Assembly (NCBI GenBank): GCA_947591155.1
Contig: CANQDA010000010.1
Span: 34,108 to 98,107 of the forward strand
Length of the DNA: 64,000 bases
Direction of reading: 5' to 3'
DNA from: an uncultured Lachnospiraceae bacterium
Lineage (GTDB): Bacteria > Bacillota > Clostridia > Lachnospirales > Lachnospiraceae
Within the stretch, counting starts at the first letter, position 1; every line of letters begins with the position of its first letter. Shown here one piece after another: positions 1 through 10,088 of this stretch. Made by a program: the position numbers and the translations under genes. The notes beneath the pieces were generated by a model. The model did not search any database, was not told the origin of the DNA, and worked only from the letters and a program-made list of their open reading frames with translations.

Positions 1-87
1 CTTTCAAATCTATAATGAGATTTACCGGGGTCTGTGAAACAGCTCCGTATGTTACGTTTATGAATCAACTTGTAAGGAGGATACATT

Positions 88-1104
88 ATGGCAGTACTGG
101 TCACCGGCGGCGCCGGGTACATAGGGAGCCACACCTGCGTGGAGCTTCTAGAGAGCGGGTACGAGGTCGTCGTGATGGACAACCTCTACAATTCCAACGA
201 GAAGGCGCTCGAGCGCGTCGAGCAGATCACCGGGAAAAAGGTGAAATTCTACAACGTCGACATGCTTGACAAGAAAGCGGTAAACGGGATCTTCGAGAAC
301 GAGAAGATCGACTCGGTCATCCATTTCGCGGGCTACAAGGCCGTGGGTGAGTCCGTGCGCAAGCCGCTCGAGTATTACCATAACAACATCACAGGTACGC
401 TGAACCTCTGCGACGTCATGCGGAACCACGGCGTCAAGAAGATCATCTTCAGCTCGTCGGCGACGGTCTACGGGGATCCGGCGTTCGTGCCGATCACGGA
501 GGACTGCCCGAAGGGACAGATCACGAACCCGTACGGACAGACGAAGGCGATGCTCGAGCAGATCCTGACGGACCTGCATGTGTCGGATCCGGAGTGGAGC
601 GTGGTGCTTCTGCGCTATTTCAATCCGATCGGCGCGCACAAGGCCGGAGTCATCGGGGAGGATCCGAAGGGTATCCCGAACAACCTTGTGCCTTACATCG
701 CGCAGGTGGCGGTCGGCAAGCTCGAGAGGCTAGGCGTGTTCGGGAATGATTACGATACGCCGGACGGCACGGGCGTGCGTGATTATATCCACGTCGTGGA
801 CCTCGCGAAGGGACACGTCAAGGCGATGAAGAAGTTTGACGATGAGCCGCAGGTGCGTATCTACAACCTCGGCACGGGCAAGGGCTACAGCGTGCTTCAG
901 GTGCTTCACGCGTTCGAGAAGGCGTGCGGGAAGACGCTGCCGTACGAGATTAAGCCGCGCCGCGCGGGTGATATCGCGCAGTGCTACGCGGACCCGTCGA
1001 AGGCCAAGAAGGAGCTCGGCTGGGAGGCGCAGTACGGCATCGAGGAGATGTGCGCGGACTCGTGGAGATGGCAGTCGATGAATCCAAATGGATATAACGA
1101 TTGA
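88..1104 (+). CDS. galE: UDP-glucose 4-epimerase
   Basis: ORF with VTGGAGYIGSHTCVELL, SSSATVYGDP, YGQTKAMLEQIL, LRYFNPIGAH; RBS aaggagg upstream. Confidence 0.97.
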   Translation: MAVLVTGGAGYIGSHTCVELLESGYEVVVMDNLYNSNEKALERVEQITGKKVKFYNVDMLDKKAVNGIFENEKIDSVIHFAGYKAVGESVRKPLEYYHNNITGTLNLCDVMRNHGVKKIIFSSSATVYGDPAFVPITEDCPKGQITNPYGQTKAMLEQILTDLHVSDPEWSVVLLRYFNPIGAHKAGVIGEDPKGIPNNLVPYIAQVAVGKLERLGVFGNDYDTPDGTGVRDYIHVVDLAKGHVKAMKKFDDEPQVRIYNLGTGKGYSVLQVLHAFEKACGKTLPYEIKPRRAGDIAQCYADPSKAKKELGWEAQYGIEEMCADSWRWQSMNPNGYND

Positions 1105-1115
1105 TCAAGAAAGAA

Positions 1116-1164
1116 TGCGCTTCAGGGCCGCTGTGCATTTTCTGCGGATGAAGCGCACTTTTTA
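1116..1164 (+). terminator. Rho-independent terminator after galE
   Basis: TGCGCTTCA...TGAAGCGCA inverted repeat followed by cttttta. Confidence 0.7.
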
Positions 1165-1249
1165 TAAAAAAGGTCTGGACGAATCTGTTATTTTATGAGA
1201 GAATGAGTAGAAATTAAGTAACAAAATACATACTGAAAGGAGTAATACA

Positions 1250-1942
1250 ATGATTTATTCACGCGAAGTAGAAGAGATGTGCCCGGTGGCTCAGGGCGTT
1301 CATCATGGCGCTGCTCCGATCCCGGAAGAGGCAAAATGGGTACAGGCAAAGGAAATCAAGGATATTTCCGGTTTCACGCACGGCATCGGCTGGTGTGCGC
1401 CGCAGCAGGGCGCATGTAAGCTCAGCCTGAACGTGAAGGACGGCATCATTCAGGAAGCGCTCGTCGAGACGATCGGCTGCTCCGGCATGACGCACTCCGC
1501 TGCCATGGCGGCTGAGATCCTTCCGGGTCTGACCGTGCTGGAAGCGCTGAATACAGACCTTGTATGCGACGCGATCAACACCGCGATGAGAGAGCTGTTC
1601 CTGCAGATCGCTTACGGCCGCAGCCAGTCCGCATTCTCTGAGGACGGACTTGCAGTGGGCGCAGGCCTCGAGGACCTCGGCAAGGGCCTCCGCTCCCAGG
1701 TGGGCACGATGTACGGCACGCTCAAGAAGGGCCCGCGCTATCTGGAGATGGCGGAAGGCTACGTCACCGGTATCGCTCTTGACGCGGACGACCAGATCAT
1801 CGGCTACCAGTTCGTGAGCCTCGGAAAGATGACCGACTTCATCAAGAAGGGCGACGACCCGAACACCGCATGGGAAAAGGCAAAGGGCCAGTACGGCCGC
1901 GTTGCCGACGCAGTCAAGATCATAGATCCGAGAAAAGAGTGA
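1250..1942 (+). CDS. NifU-like iron-sulfur scaffold-type protein (partner of GGGtGRT protein)
   Basis: Cys-containing GWCAPQQGACKLSL / ETIGCSGMTHSAAMAAEILPG resembling NifU N-terminal fold; directly upstream of GGGtGRT ORF. Confidence 0.7.
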   Translation: MIYSREVEEMCPVAQGVHHGAAPIPEEAKWVQAKEIKDISGFTHGIGWCAPQQGACKLSLNVKDGIIQEALVETIGCSGMTHSAAMAAEILPGLTVLEALNTDLVCDAINTAMRELFLQIAYGRSQSAFSEDGLAVGAGLEDLGKGLRSQVGTMYGTLKKGPRYLEMAEGYVTGIALDADDQIIGYQFVSLGKMTDFIKKGDDPNTAWEKAKGQYGRVADAVKIIDPRKE

Positions 1943-1959
1943 GAGGGAGGTAAGGAAGA

Positions 1960-2970
1960 ATGGCTTTATTTGAATCATACGAGAGAAGAATCGACCAGAT
2001 CAACGCTGTCCTGAACAGCTACGGCATCGCTTCCATCGAGGAAGCTGAGAAGATCACAAAGGACGCAGGTTTCGACGTTTACAACCAGATCAAGGGCATT
2101 CAGCCGATCTGCTTTGAGAACGCGTGCTGGGCTTACACGGTAGGCGCGGCGATCGCGATCAAGAAGAACTGCCGCAAGGCAGCCGACGCCGCCGCGGCGA
2201 TCGGCGAGGGCCTTCAGGCTTTCTGTATCCCGGGCTCCGTTGCCGACACCCGTAAGGTAGGCCTCGGCCACGGCAACCTCGGCAAGATGCTCCTCGAGGA
2301 GGAGACCGAGTGCTTCGCGTTCCTCGCGGGCCACGAGTCCTTCGCGGCGGCTGAGGGCGCGATCGGTATCGCGGAGAAGGCGAACAAGGTTCGTCAGAAA
2401 CCGCTGCGCGTCATCCTGAACGGCCTCGGCAAAGACGCCGCTCAGATCATTTCCCGTATCAATGGATTCACCTTCGTGGAGACCGAGTACGATCCGTACA
2501 AGAACGAAGTGAAGGAGATCTCTCGCAAGTCCTACTCTGACGGACTGCGCGCGAAGGTCAACTGCTACGGCGCGAACAGCGTACCGGAGGGCGTCGCGAT
2601 CATGTGGAAGGAGAACGTGGACGTCTCCATCACCGGCAACTCCACGAACCCGACCCGTTTCCAGCATCCGGTGGCAGGCACCTACAAGAAGGAGCGCACC
2701 GAGGCGGGCAAGAAGTACTTCTCCGTGGCGTCCGGCGGCGGCACAGGCCGTACGCTTCATCCGGACAACATGGCGGCAGGCCCGGCTTCCTACGGCATGA
2801 CCGATACGCTCGGCCGTATGCACTCCGACGCACAGTTCGCAGGTTCGTCCTCCGTTCCGGCTCACGTTGAGATGATGGGTCTGATCGGCGCGGGAAACAA
2901 CCCGATGGTTGGAATGACCGTAGCCGTTGCGGTAAGCGTACAGGAAGCGGCCGACGCAGGGAAGTTCTAA
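1960..2970 (+). CDS. GGGtGRT family protein
   Basis: Contains the family-naming motif SVASGGGTGRTLHPDNMAAGPASYGMTDTLGRMHSDAQFAGSSSVPAHVEMMGLIGAGNNPMVG. Confidence 0.9.
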   Translation: MALFESYERRIDQINAVLNSYGIASIEEAEKITKDAGFDVYNQIKGIQPICFENACWAYTVGAAIAIKKNCRKAADAAAAIGEGLQAFCIPGSVADTRKVGLGHGNLGKMLLEEETECFAFLAGHESFAAAEGAIGIAEKANKVRQKPLRVILNGLGKDAAQIISRINGFTFVETEYDPYKNEVKEISRKSYSDGLRAKVNCYGANSVPEGVAIMWKENVDVSITGNSTNPTRFQHPVAGTYKKERTEAGKKYFSVASGGGTGRTLHPDNMAAGPASYGMTDTLGRMHSDAQFAGSSSVPAHVEMMGLIGAGNNPMVGMTVAVAVSVQEAADAGKF

Positions 2971-3001
2971 GATAAAGATTGCAGGACATATTGCTATTCG
3001 G

Positions 3002-3038
3002 ACAGGCATTTCCAGTAAAACGGGAGTGCCTGTTTTTT
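3002..3038 (+). terminator. Rho-independent terminator after GGGtGRT gene
   Basis: ACAGGCA ... TGCCTGT followed by TTTTT. Confidence 0.75.
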
Positions 3039-3104
3039 GTCCAAGGCTCTACAATATTTTTGCGCAGACAAAGCTTATGCGCACAATATGATGTAAATTA
3101 GTAC

Positions 3105-3133
3105 TTTACACTTGCAGGGAAATAGGGTATTAT
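3105..3133 (+). promoter_or_regulatory. Putative sigma-A promoter of the polysaccharide operon
   Basis: TTTACA-N17-TATTAT about 65 nt upstream of the first capsule gene. Confidence 0.55.
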
Positions 3134-3197
3134 GATATGAGTATTTTATTGTCCTGTATTGGAAATAATATTATGTATTTATCGGAGATGAGAGTCG

Positions 3198-5066
3198 ATG
3201 AAAAAGATAGAGGCCTCTCTGCTGCATAAAATATGGTTAGTCATATTGGACGCCCTGAGCATGGCGCTCGCCGGGTACGCTGCGCTGGCGCTGCGCTTTC
3301 GCATTGACGGAGGGCAGATTCCGCCAATTTACGCGGAATCCGTTAAATCCATCATGCTTTTCAATATTATTTTCAGCATCACTATTTTTGCATTTTTGCG
3401 GCTGTACAGTAGCTTGTGGAGGTACGCGAGCCTGACGGAGTTGGTGAATATCCTGATCGGCGTCGGCGTCAGCGTCGTATTCAGCCTCGTCGTCTGTTCG
3501 CTCAGTTACAAGCCGATGTTTCGATCTTACTATATTTTTTATGGAGTGGTATTAGCAGCATGCCTGATCGTCACCAGATTCGGCTACCGCGTCTTCTGGA
3601 ATTTCCTGCGTGGGCGGACGCATGGAGCGCATATGCGCAGGACGATGATCATCGGGGCCGGCGAGGCGGGAAATACAATGCTGCGGGAACTGACTTCCAG
3701 CGATAAGCTAGACGCGAAGGTCTGCTGCATCATTGACGACGACGAGCGAAAACACAATACGTATATCCGCGGCGTGAAGATCGTCGGCGGCAGGGAAAAG
3801 ATTCTGGACAGTGTCAGAAGATACCAGATCAATGAGATCATCATCGCGATGCCGAGCGCTCCCAAGAAAAAGATACGCGAGATCGTGGAGATCTGTCAGC
3901 AGGCAGACTGCGATCTGAAGATTCTGCCGGGACTCTACCAGCTGGTGACCGGAGAGGTCACAACAGATAACTTGCGAAAGGTACAGATTGAAGACCTTTT
4001 GGGACGGGAGCCGGTGAAAACAGATCTGCACGAGATCATGTCCTATGTGAGAGACCGCACGGTGCTCGTGACCGGCGGCGGCGGATCCATCGGAAGTGAG
4101 CTCTGCCGGCAGGTCGCAAGCTACAGGCCAAGCAAGTTGATCATTCTGGATATTTATGAGAATAACGCATACGATATTCAGCAGGAGCTGAAAAAATCTT
4201 TCCCGGAGCTGGATCTGGTCGTTCTGATCGGTTCGGTGCGCAACACACACCGCATGGAATCGATTTTTGAAAAATACCGACCGGAAATCGTGTACCACGC
4301 TGCGGCACACAAACATGTGCCGCTGATGGAGGACAGTCCGAACGAGGCGATCAAGAACAACGTATTCGGCACCTTCAAGACAGCGGCTGCGGCGGACAAG
4401 TACGGTGCGAAACGCTTCGTGCTGATCTCCACGGACAAGGCTGTAAATCCGACCAACATCATGGGCGCATCCAAGCGGATGTGCGAGATGGTCATACAGA
4501 TGTATGCCCGGCATTCGAAGACGATCTTCACTGCCGTGAGGTTTGGCAATGTGTTGGGAAGTAACGGAAGCGTGATCCCGCTCTTCAAGAAGCAGATCGA
4601 GGAGGGAGGCCCGGTGACGGTCACTCATCCGGACATTATCCGCTACTTCATGACGATACCGGAGGCAGTCTCTCTGGTGCTGCAGGCGGGCGCTATGGCG
4701 AAAGGCGGAGAGATCTTTGTGCTCGACATGGGAGAGCCCGTGAAAATCGTTGACTTGGCGGAGAACCTGATCCGCTTATCCGGCCTAAAGGTGGGGGAGG
4801 ACATCCAGATTGAGTTCACTGGACTACGCCCGGGAGAAAAGCTCTATGAGGAACTACTGATGGCGGAGGAAGGACTGCAGAAGACGGAGAATCAGAGGAT
4901 CTTTATCGGGAAGCCGATCGAGTTCGACGACGATACCTTCCGGGTTCAACTTGACAATCTGAAAGTGCTTTGCAATAATGATGTGGATGGCATAAAGGAT
5001 GAAGTAAGCAGAATTGTGCCAACTTATCGGGTGGATCATGAGAATGAAGGAGAGGTAGTTCAGTGA
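3198..5066 (+). CDS. Membrane-anchored nucleotide-sugar 4,6-dehydratase/epimerase (FlaA1/CapD/PglF-like)
   Basis: N-terminal TM segments, VTGGGGSIGSELCRQ, STDKAVNPTNIMGASKRMCE, FTGLRPGEKLYEELL. Confidence 0.92.
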   Translation: MKKIEASLLHKIWLVILDALSMALAGYAALALRFRIDGGQIPPIYAESVKSIMLFNIIFSITIFAFLRLYSSLWRYASLTELVNILIGVGVSVVFSLVVCSLSYKPMFRSYYIFYGVVLAACLIVTRFGYRVFWNFLRGRTHGAHMRRTMIIGAGEAGNTMLRELTSSDKLDAKVCCIIDDDERKHNTYIRGVKIVGGREKILDSVRRYQINEIIIAMPSAPKKKIREIVEICQQADCDLKILPGLYQLVTGEVTTDNLRKVQIEDLLGREPVKTDLHEIMSYVRDRTVLVTGGGGSIGSELCRQVASYRPSKLIILDIYENNAYDIQQELKKSFPELDLVVLIGSVRNTHRMESIFEKYRPEIVYHAAAHKHVPLMEDSPNEAIKNNVFGTFKTAAAADKYGAKRFVLISTDKAVNPTNIMGASKRMCEMVIQMYARHSKTIFTAVRFGNVLGSNGSVIPLFKKQIEEGGPVTVTHPDIIRYFMTIPEAVSLVLQAGAMAKGGEIFVLDMGEPVKIVDLAENLIRLSGLKVGEDIQIEFTGLRPGEKLYEELLMAEEGLQKTENQRIFIGKPIEFDDDTFRVQLDNLKVLCNNDVDGIKDEVSRIVPTYRVDHENEGEVVQ

Positions 5067-6514
5067 ATAGATATGAGAGCACTATTAAAGAAGAAATCAG
5101 TTTGAGAGACATAGTATTTTATTGTTTAAAAAAATGGCGTTGTGTAATTGCGATGATACTTATTATGGCTGTGTTGGTTGGTGGATTCAAGTATTATTCT
5201 GCGAAAAACAGCAATCAGCTTGCAATACAGCAGTGGAATGAGACAGCAACGGAAGAAAAGAATATAAGTGATTCAGATGTGATGCAATATTATCAATCTG
5301 CGATTGAGGAAAATGTGGAAGCATTGCAGAAGCAAAAAGATTATCTGGAGAATTCTGTTGTCATGCAGATGGATGCAAATCATCTGCAGAAAGGGATTCT
5401 GAGTTATGCTCTGAAAAGTGAAAATACGAACCAGGAGGAGAATCTAAAAGATGCGCTGGTCGATGCTTACAGGGCATATGTGACGGATGGGCGTTTAGCA
5501 CAGCTGCTTTTTACTCAAGATGAAGCCATTACGATTTCGGATTTGCGGTATCTGGTTACGTTCTCAGATGCTTCTACTGACCTGAATAAAATGACGGTAG
5601 GTGCTTTCCAATCTACTCAAGAGCATGGAATTTTTCAGGTACAGGTTATCTCTCAGGATGCGGACAGCTGTGAAAAATATCTTGAGACAGCAGCTCAGGA
5701 AATACAGTTGTACAGTGCGGAGTTGCAGGATCAGATAGGAAGTCATGGTTTGACGTTATTGGGTTCGAGTATATCAGAAAGTCAGGATCAGGATATTCGG
5801 GATTATCAAATAAAGGTATTAAACGAATATAAAACAGCGGTGAGAGATCTGAATATACTGCGAACAGAAGCAAGAGCTTGCGAGGAAAATGCTAATGCTC
5901 AAGGAATTCTTTCCGGTGAACTTACAGCACCGATTCTTGTTAGCCCAATTAGGATTGGTGTGAAGTATGGCATAGTTGGAATGCTTTTGGGGGCGTTTAT
6001 ATCATGTGTTGTTCTGATTGTATTTTTTATTATGAACGACAAGCTTCATAGTATCGAAAATTTTGAAGCAAGGTTTGGTATGTGTTTGCTGGGCAGAGTT
6101 ATTGAACCAGTGAAAGGCAAAGGGATATTTGGTATTTTAGATCGGTGGATTCAGCAGCTGGGAGAGGGCGCATTTGCGGCGCTTCCATACGACGAACGAA
6201 TTAAAATTGTTGCGTCAAATGTGAAGACAGCTATTTCGAAAAAGGAAGGAAACACTTGTATTATGCTTGCAGGCACGATCGCATCGAGAGATGCCAAGGA
6301 AGTTTGTGCTGCAATTGCAAATACAATAGGAGGCGTTACTTTTTCCGATTATCGCCAGATGATTTTCGACGCATCTGCGTTGGAAGAGTTAGTGAACTAT
6401 GACGGGGTTTTGTTTATCGAGAAAAAGGATGTTTCTTCTCTAAATCTGCTCTGTCAGGAAAGCAAGATGGCCAAAGACCGAGGCGCGAATACTTTGGGTG
6501 TAGTTGTAATATAG
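5063..6514 (+). CDS. Wzz/CpsC-like chain-length regulator with C-terminal degenerate BY-kinase-like segment
   Basis: Two TM segments flanking a coiled extracytoplasmic region; C-terminus RIKIVASNVKTAISKKEGNTCIMLAG...GANTLGVVVI. Confidence 0.75.
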   Translation: MNRYESTIKEEISLRDIVFYCLKKWRCVIAMILIMAVLVGGFKYYSAKNSNQLAIQQWNETATEEKNISDSDVMQYYQSAIEENVEALQKQKDYLENSVVMQMDANHLQKGILSYALKSENTNQEENLKDALVDAYRAYVTDGRLAQLLFTQDEAITISDLRYLVTFSDASTDLNKMTVGAFQSTQEHGIFQVQVISQDADSCEKYLETAAQEIQLYSAELQDQIGSHGLTLLGSSISESQDQDIRDYQIKVLNEYKTAVRDLNILRTEARACEENANAQGILSGELTAPILVSPIRIGVKYGIVGMLLGAFISCVVLIVFFIMNDKLHSIENFEARFGMCLLGRVIEPVKGKGIFGILDRWIQQLGEGAFAALPYDERIKIVASNVKTAISKKEGNTCIMLAGTIASRDAKEVCAAIANTIGGVTFSDYRQMIFDASALEELVNYDGVLFIEKKDVSSLNLLCQESKMAKDRGANTLGVVVI

Positions 6515-6575
6515 GTATATTCTTATCTGCTAGGAGCAAGCTCGATTTGGATGATAGTATAAGGGAATAATTGCA

Positions 6576-7670
6576 ATGAAAACTATTTTGATATTGGGTA
6601 ATAACGATGGTGGTTTATATAGATTCAGGAGAGAACTGATAGAGACATTGCTTACAAAGGAATATAAAGTTTTTATCAGCACTCCCTATGGTGATTATAT
6701 CCCGGAATTGGAGAAAATGGGATGTGAGTATAAAGAGTTAGATTATAACAGGCTAGGCAAAAACCCATTGAAAGAAATTACCCTGCTATTCTCCTACCAT
6801 AAAATAATAAAAGAGTGTAAGTGCGATCTGGTTCTGCTATATACGATCAAACCTACTTTATATGCGGGAATCGTTTGCAGGGTAAAAAAAATCCCATATA
6901 TAGTCACCATAACAGGATTAAGTCAGGCGCTGTCAGTTGCAAAAATAATCAGAAAGCTGTGTTTTATGATATATCGTTTTGTGTTGAGACACGCGGATTG
7001 TGTTTTTTTTCAAAATAAGACCAACATGGATCTTTTTGCGGAAGAAAATGCAATTAAAGAAAATGCGTGTCTGATTCCTGGGTCGGGCGTGAATCTGAAT
7101 GAAAATAAATATGAAGAATATTCGGAAGATGATAAATTTCGGATTCTTTATGTTGGGCGAATAACGAGAATAAAGGGAATCACTGAATTATTAGATGCGA
7201 TAGATATTTTGAAGAAATGCCATAAAAATCTTGTCTTCGAATTTGTCGGGGAATGTGATGAACATTATGAGAAACAGATAAAACAACTCCATGAGGAAAA
7301 GAAAATCGTTTACTATGGAGTGAGTAAAAACCCTCACGAGAATATGAGAAAAGCGCAAGCTGTAATCATGCCTTCTTATGGCGAGGGTATGTCGAACGTT
7401 TTATTGGAGGCCGCAGCTTGCGGAAGACCGATTTTGGCTTCGGATGTTCCAGGCTGCAGAGAAATCGTGTTGGATGGAGTGACCGGTTTTAGTTTCTCAC
7501 CTCACAAAGCGGACAGTATTATTGATGCTGTAGAAAAGCTTATTTTTTTGACTAAAGAGAAGAGAGAAAAGATGGGGAAAATGGGACGTGAACATGTCGA
7601 ACGTACTTTTTCCAGAGAGATAATTATTAATAAATATATGGAAGAAATACAAAAGGTTTTAGGGAGATAG
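6576..7670 (+). CDS. Glycosyltransferase family 4 (PglA/WbpT-like)
   Basis: RILYVGRITRIKGITELLDAI, MPSYGEGMSNVLLEAAACGRPILASDVPGCREIV. Confidence 0.92.
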   Translation: MKTILILGNNDGGLYRFRRELIETLLTKEYKVFISTPYGDYIPELEKMGCEYKELDYNRLGKNPLKEITLLFSYHKIIKECKCDLVLLYTIKPTLYAGIVCRVKKIPYIVTITGLSQALSVAKIIRKLCFMIYRFVLRHADCVFFQNKTNMDLFAEENAIKENACLIPGSGVNLNENKYEEYSEDDKFRILYVGRITRIKGITELLDAIDILKKCHKNLVFEFVGECDEHYEKQIKQLHEEKKIVYYGVSKNPHENMRKAQAVIMPSYGEGMSNVLLEAAACGRPILASDVPGCREIVLDGVTGFSFSPHKADSIIDAVEKLIFLTKEKREKMGKMGREHVERTFSREIIINKYMEEIQKVLGR

Positions 7671-7676
7671 GGGAAA

Positions 7677-8990
7677 ATGGCTTTATTTGAACGGTTATTA
7701 GAGAAAAAAGAAAAAATGGCAGTAGTAGGTCTGGGATATGTCGGTATGCCTCTCGCGATTGCTTTTTCAAAGAAACTGGATGTGCTTGGATATGATTCCA
7801 ATGAACAGAAAATTGCTTTGTATAACAAAGGGATTGATCCGACATTGGAAGTAGGGGATGCTGAGATTCAGAATACATCAATGACTTTTTCGTCAGATGA
7901 AAGCATCCTAAGGCAAGCAAAATTTGTTATTGTGGCAGTTCCGACTCCTGTAAATGACGACCATACACCGAATTTGATTCCGATCGAAGAGGCAAGTAAA
8001 GTAGTGGGAAGGAATTTGCAGGAAGGCGCTGTTGTTGTTTACGAATCCACTGTGTATCCGGGTGTAACAGAGGATATCTGTGTGCCCATACTGGAGCGCG
8101 AGTCCGGCATGAAATGTGGAAGGGATTTTAAAATAGGGTATTCGCCAGAACGGATCAATCCGAGCGATAAAGTACATCGCCTGGATACAATTATTAAAAT
8201 AGTCTCCGGAATGGATAAGCAATCTTTGGATGATATCGCTCATGTATATGAATTAGTTGCACTAGCGGGAGTTCACCGTGCCTCTTGCATAAAGGTTGCT
8301 GAAGCCGCTAAGGTGATCGAAAACAGCCAGAGGGATATCAATATTGCCTTTATGAATGAATTATCAATTATTTTCCATAAGATGGGAATTGACACAAAGG
8401 AAGTTCTGGAGGCAGCCGGCACAAAATGGAATTTTTTGAATTTTCAACCCGGTTTGGTGGGAGGTCATTGTATAGGGGTAGATCCCTATTATTTAACTCA
8501 TAAGGCAGCTCAGATGGGATACCATTCCCAGGTTATTTTGTCCGGGCGCAGGATAAATGATGATATGGGACGATATATTGCGGAGAATATCGTCAAGGGA
8601 CTGATTAAGAATGGCAAAATGATTAAAGACGCACAGGTGGCAATTCTGGGATTTGCCTTTAAAGAAAACTGCCAGGATACCCGTAATACAAAAGTGATGG
8701 ATATCGTAAGAGAACTTCAGGAATACGGAGTGACAGTATTGATTGTTGACGATGTTGCGGATGTGCAGGAGGCGAAGAGACTTTATGATGTCGATGTGAT
8801 TTCGCTAAATGACATGAAAAAATCGGATGCTATCGCAGTCTGCGTACAACATCAGATCTTTAAAGACCTGCCTGTGAGTTGGTTTGATCAATATTATAGC
8901 GATGAGCAACATAAAATTTTGTTTGATATCAAGGGTATGTATGAAAAGGAACAGTTTGTAACAGCAGGTTATTATTACTGGAGATTATAA
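7677..8990 (+). CDS. UDP-N-acetylhexosamine dehydrogenase (TviB/WbpO family)
   Basis: VVGLGYVGMPLAIAFSK, VYESTVYPGVTED, WNFLNFQPGLVGGHCIGVDPYYLTHKA (catalytic Cys). Confidence 0.93.
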   Translation: MALFERLLEKKEKMAVVGLGYVGMPLAIAFSKKLDVLGYDSNEQKIALYNKGIDPTLEVGDAEIQNTSMTFSSDESILRQAKFVIVAVPTPVNDDHTPNLIPIEEASKVVGRNLQEGAVVVYESTVYPGVTEDICVPILERESGMKCGRDFKIGYSPERINPSDKVHRLDTIIKIVSGMDKQSLDDIAHVYELVALAGVHRASCIKVAEAAKVIENSQRDINIAFMNELSIIFHKMGIDTKEVLEAAGTKWNFLNFQPGLVGGHCIGVDPYYLTHKAAQMGYHSQVILSGRRINDDMGRYIAENIVKGLIKNGKMIKDAQVAILGFAFKENCQDTRNTKVMDIVRELQEYGVTVLIVDDVADVQEAKRLYDVDVISLNDMKKSDAIAVCVQHQIFKDLPVSWFDQYYSDEQHKILFDIKGMYEKEQFVTAGYYYWRL

Positions 8991-9026
8991 AAGATATCTT
9001 GAGGCTATTGGAGCGAGGAAGAGAAT

Positions 9027-10004
9027 ATGTTTTATTCAGATTTGGAGTTTGCCCCCAACACGTTGTTTCTGGTTACAGGAGGCGCCGGTTTTATTGGTTC
9101 CAACTTGTGTGAAGCGATATTGAAAATGGGTTATAAGGTTCGCTGTCTGGACAACCTGTCAACAGGAAAGCAGGAAAACGTAAATTTATTTATTGAGAAT
9201 TCTGATTATGAATTTATAAAGGGAGACATCACAGATTTGGAAATCTGCATGGCAGCTTGCAAAGGGGTTGACTATGTTCTGAATCAGGCGGCGTGGGGAA
9301 GTGTTCCGCGAAGTATTGAGATGCCGCTTTATTACGAGAAAGTTAATATCAAGGGCACCCTTAATATGATGGAAGCTGCACGCCAGAACGGTGTGAAGAA
9401 GTTTGTGTACGCGTCGAGCTCATCCGTATATGGTGATGAGACTGGTCTGCCGAAAAGAGAAGGCAAAGAGGGAAACCTGCTGTCCCCATATGCTCTGACC
9501 AAACGAGTTGACGAGGAGTATGGAAAATTGTACTATAAATTATATGGTTTGGATACATATGGGTTGCGTTATTTTAACGTGTTTGGCAGACGTCAGGATC
9601 CAAACGGAGCCTATGCGGCAGTGATTCCAAAATTCATTAAGCAACTGCTTGACGGTGAAGTTCCGACAATTAACGGGGATGGAAAACAAAGCAGAGATTT
9701 TACGTATGTTGAAAATGTTATTGAGGCAAATTTAAAGGCCTGTAAGGCTTCGAGTGAAGTGGCTGGACAGGCGTTTAACATTGCTTACGGTGGAAGAGAA
9801 TACCTGATAGACATTTATCATTATTTAGCCAAGGCATTAGGGAAAGAAGATATAGAGCCACATTTTGGCCCTGACCGTGCCGGGGATATCAAACACAGCA
9901 ATGCAGATATTTCAAAGGCAAAGCGGTTATTAGGATATAACCCGGAATGGGACTTTGAGCGTGGAATAAAAGCGGCAATTGAGTGGTATAAGGATAATTT
10001 ATAA
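9027..10004 (+). CDS. UDP-N-acetylhexosamine 4-epimerase-type SDR (TviC/WbpP-like)
   Basis: VTGGAGFIGSNLCEAIL, ASSSSVYGDETGLPKRE, YALTKRVDEEYGKLY, YFNVFGRRQDPNGAYAAVIPKFI. Confidence 0.93.
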   Translation: MFYSDLEFAPNTLFLVTGGAGFIGSNLCEAILKMGYKVRCLDNLSTGKQENVNLFIENSDYEFIKGDITDLEICMAACKGVDYVLNQAAWGSVPRSIEMPLYYEKVNIKGTLNMMEAARQNGVKKFVYASSSSVYGDETGLPKREGKEGNLLSPYALTKRVDEEYGKLYYKLYGLDTYGLRYFNVFGRRQDPNGAYAAVIPKFIKQLLDGEVPTINGDGKQSRDFTYVENVIEANLKACKASSEVAGQAFNIAYGGREYLIDIYHYLAKALGKEDIEPHFGPDRAGDIKHSNADISKAKRLLGYNPEWDFERGIKAAIEWYKDNL

Positions 10005-10088
10005 GTATATATTGTAGTAAAAATTATTATAAAGATGAACTGCTAGAAGAGTATGAACGATATGTCATAAAGACACAGGAGGGAGCGT

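Noticed and set aside
1975-3009. 344-aa minus-strand ORF
   Set aside because: Antisense shadow of the GGGtGRT gene.
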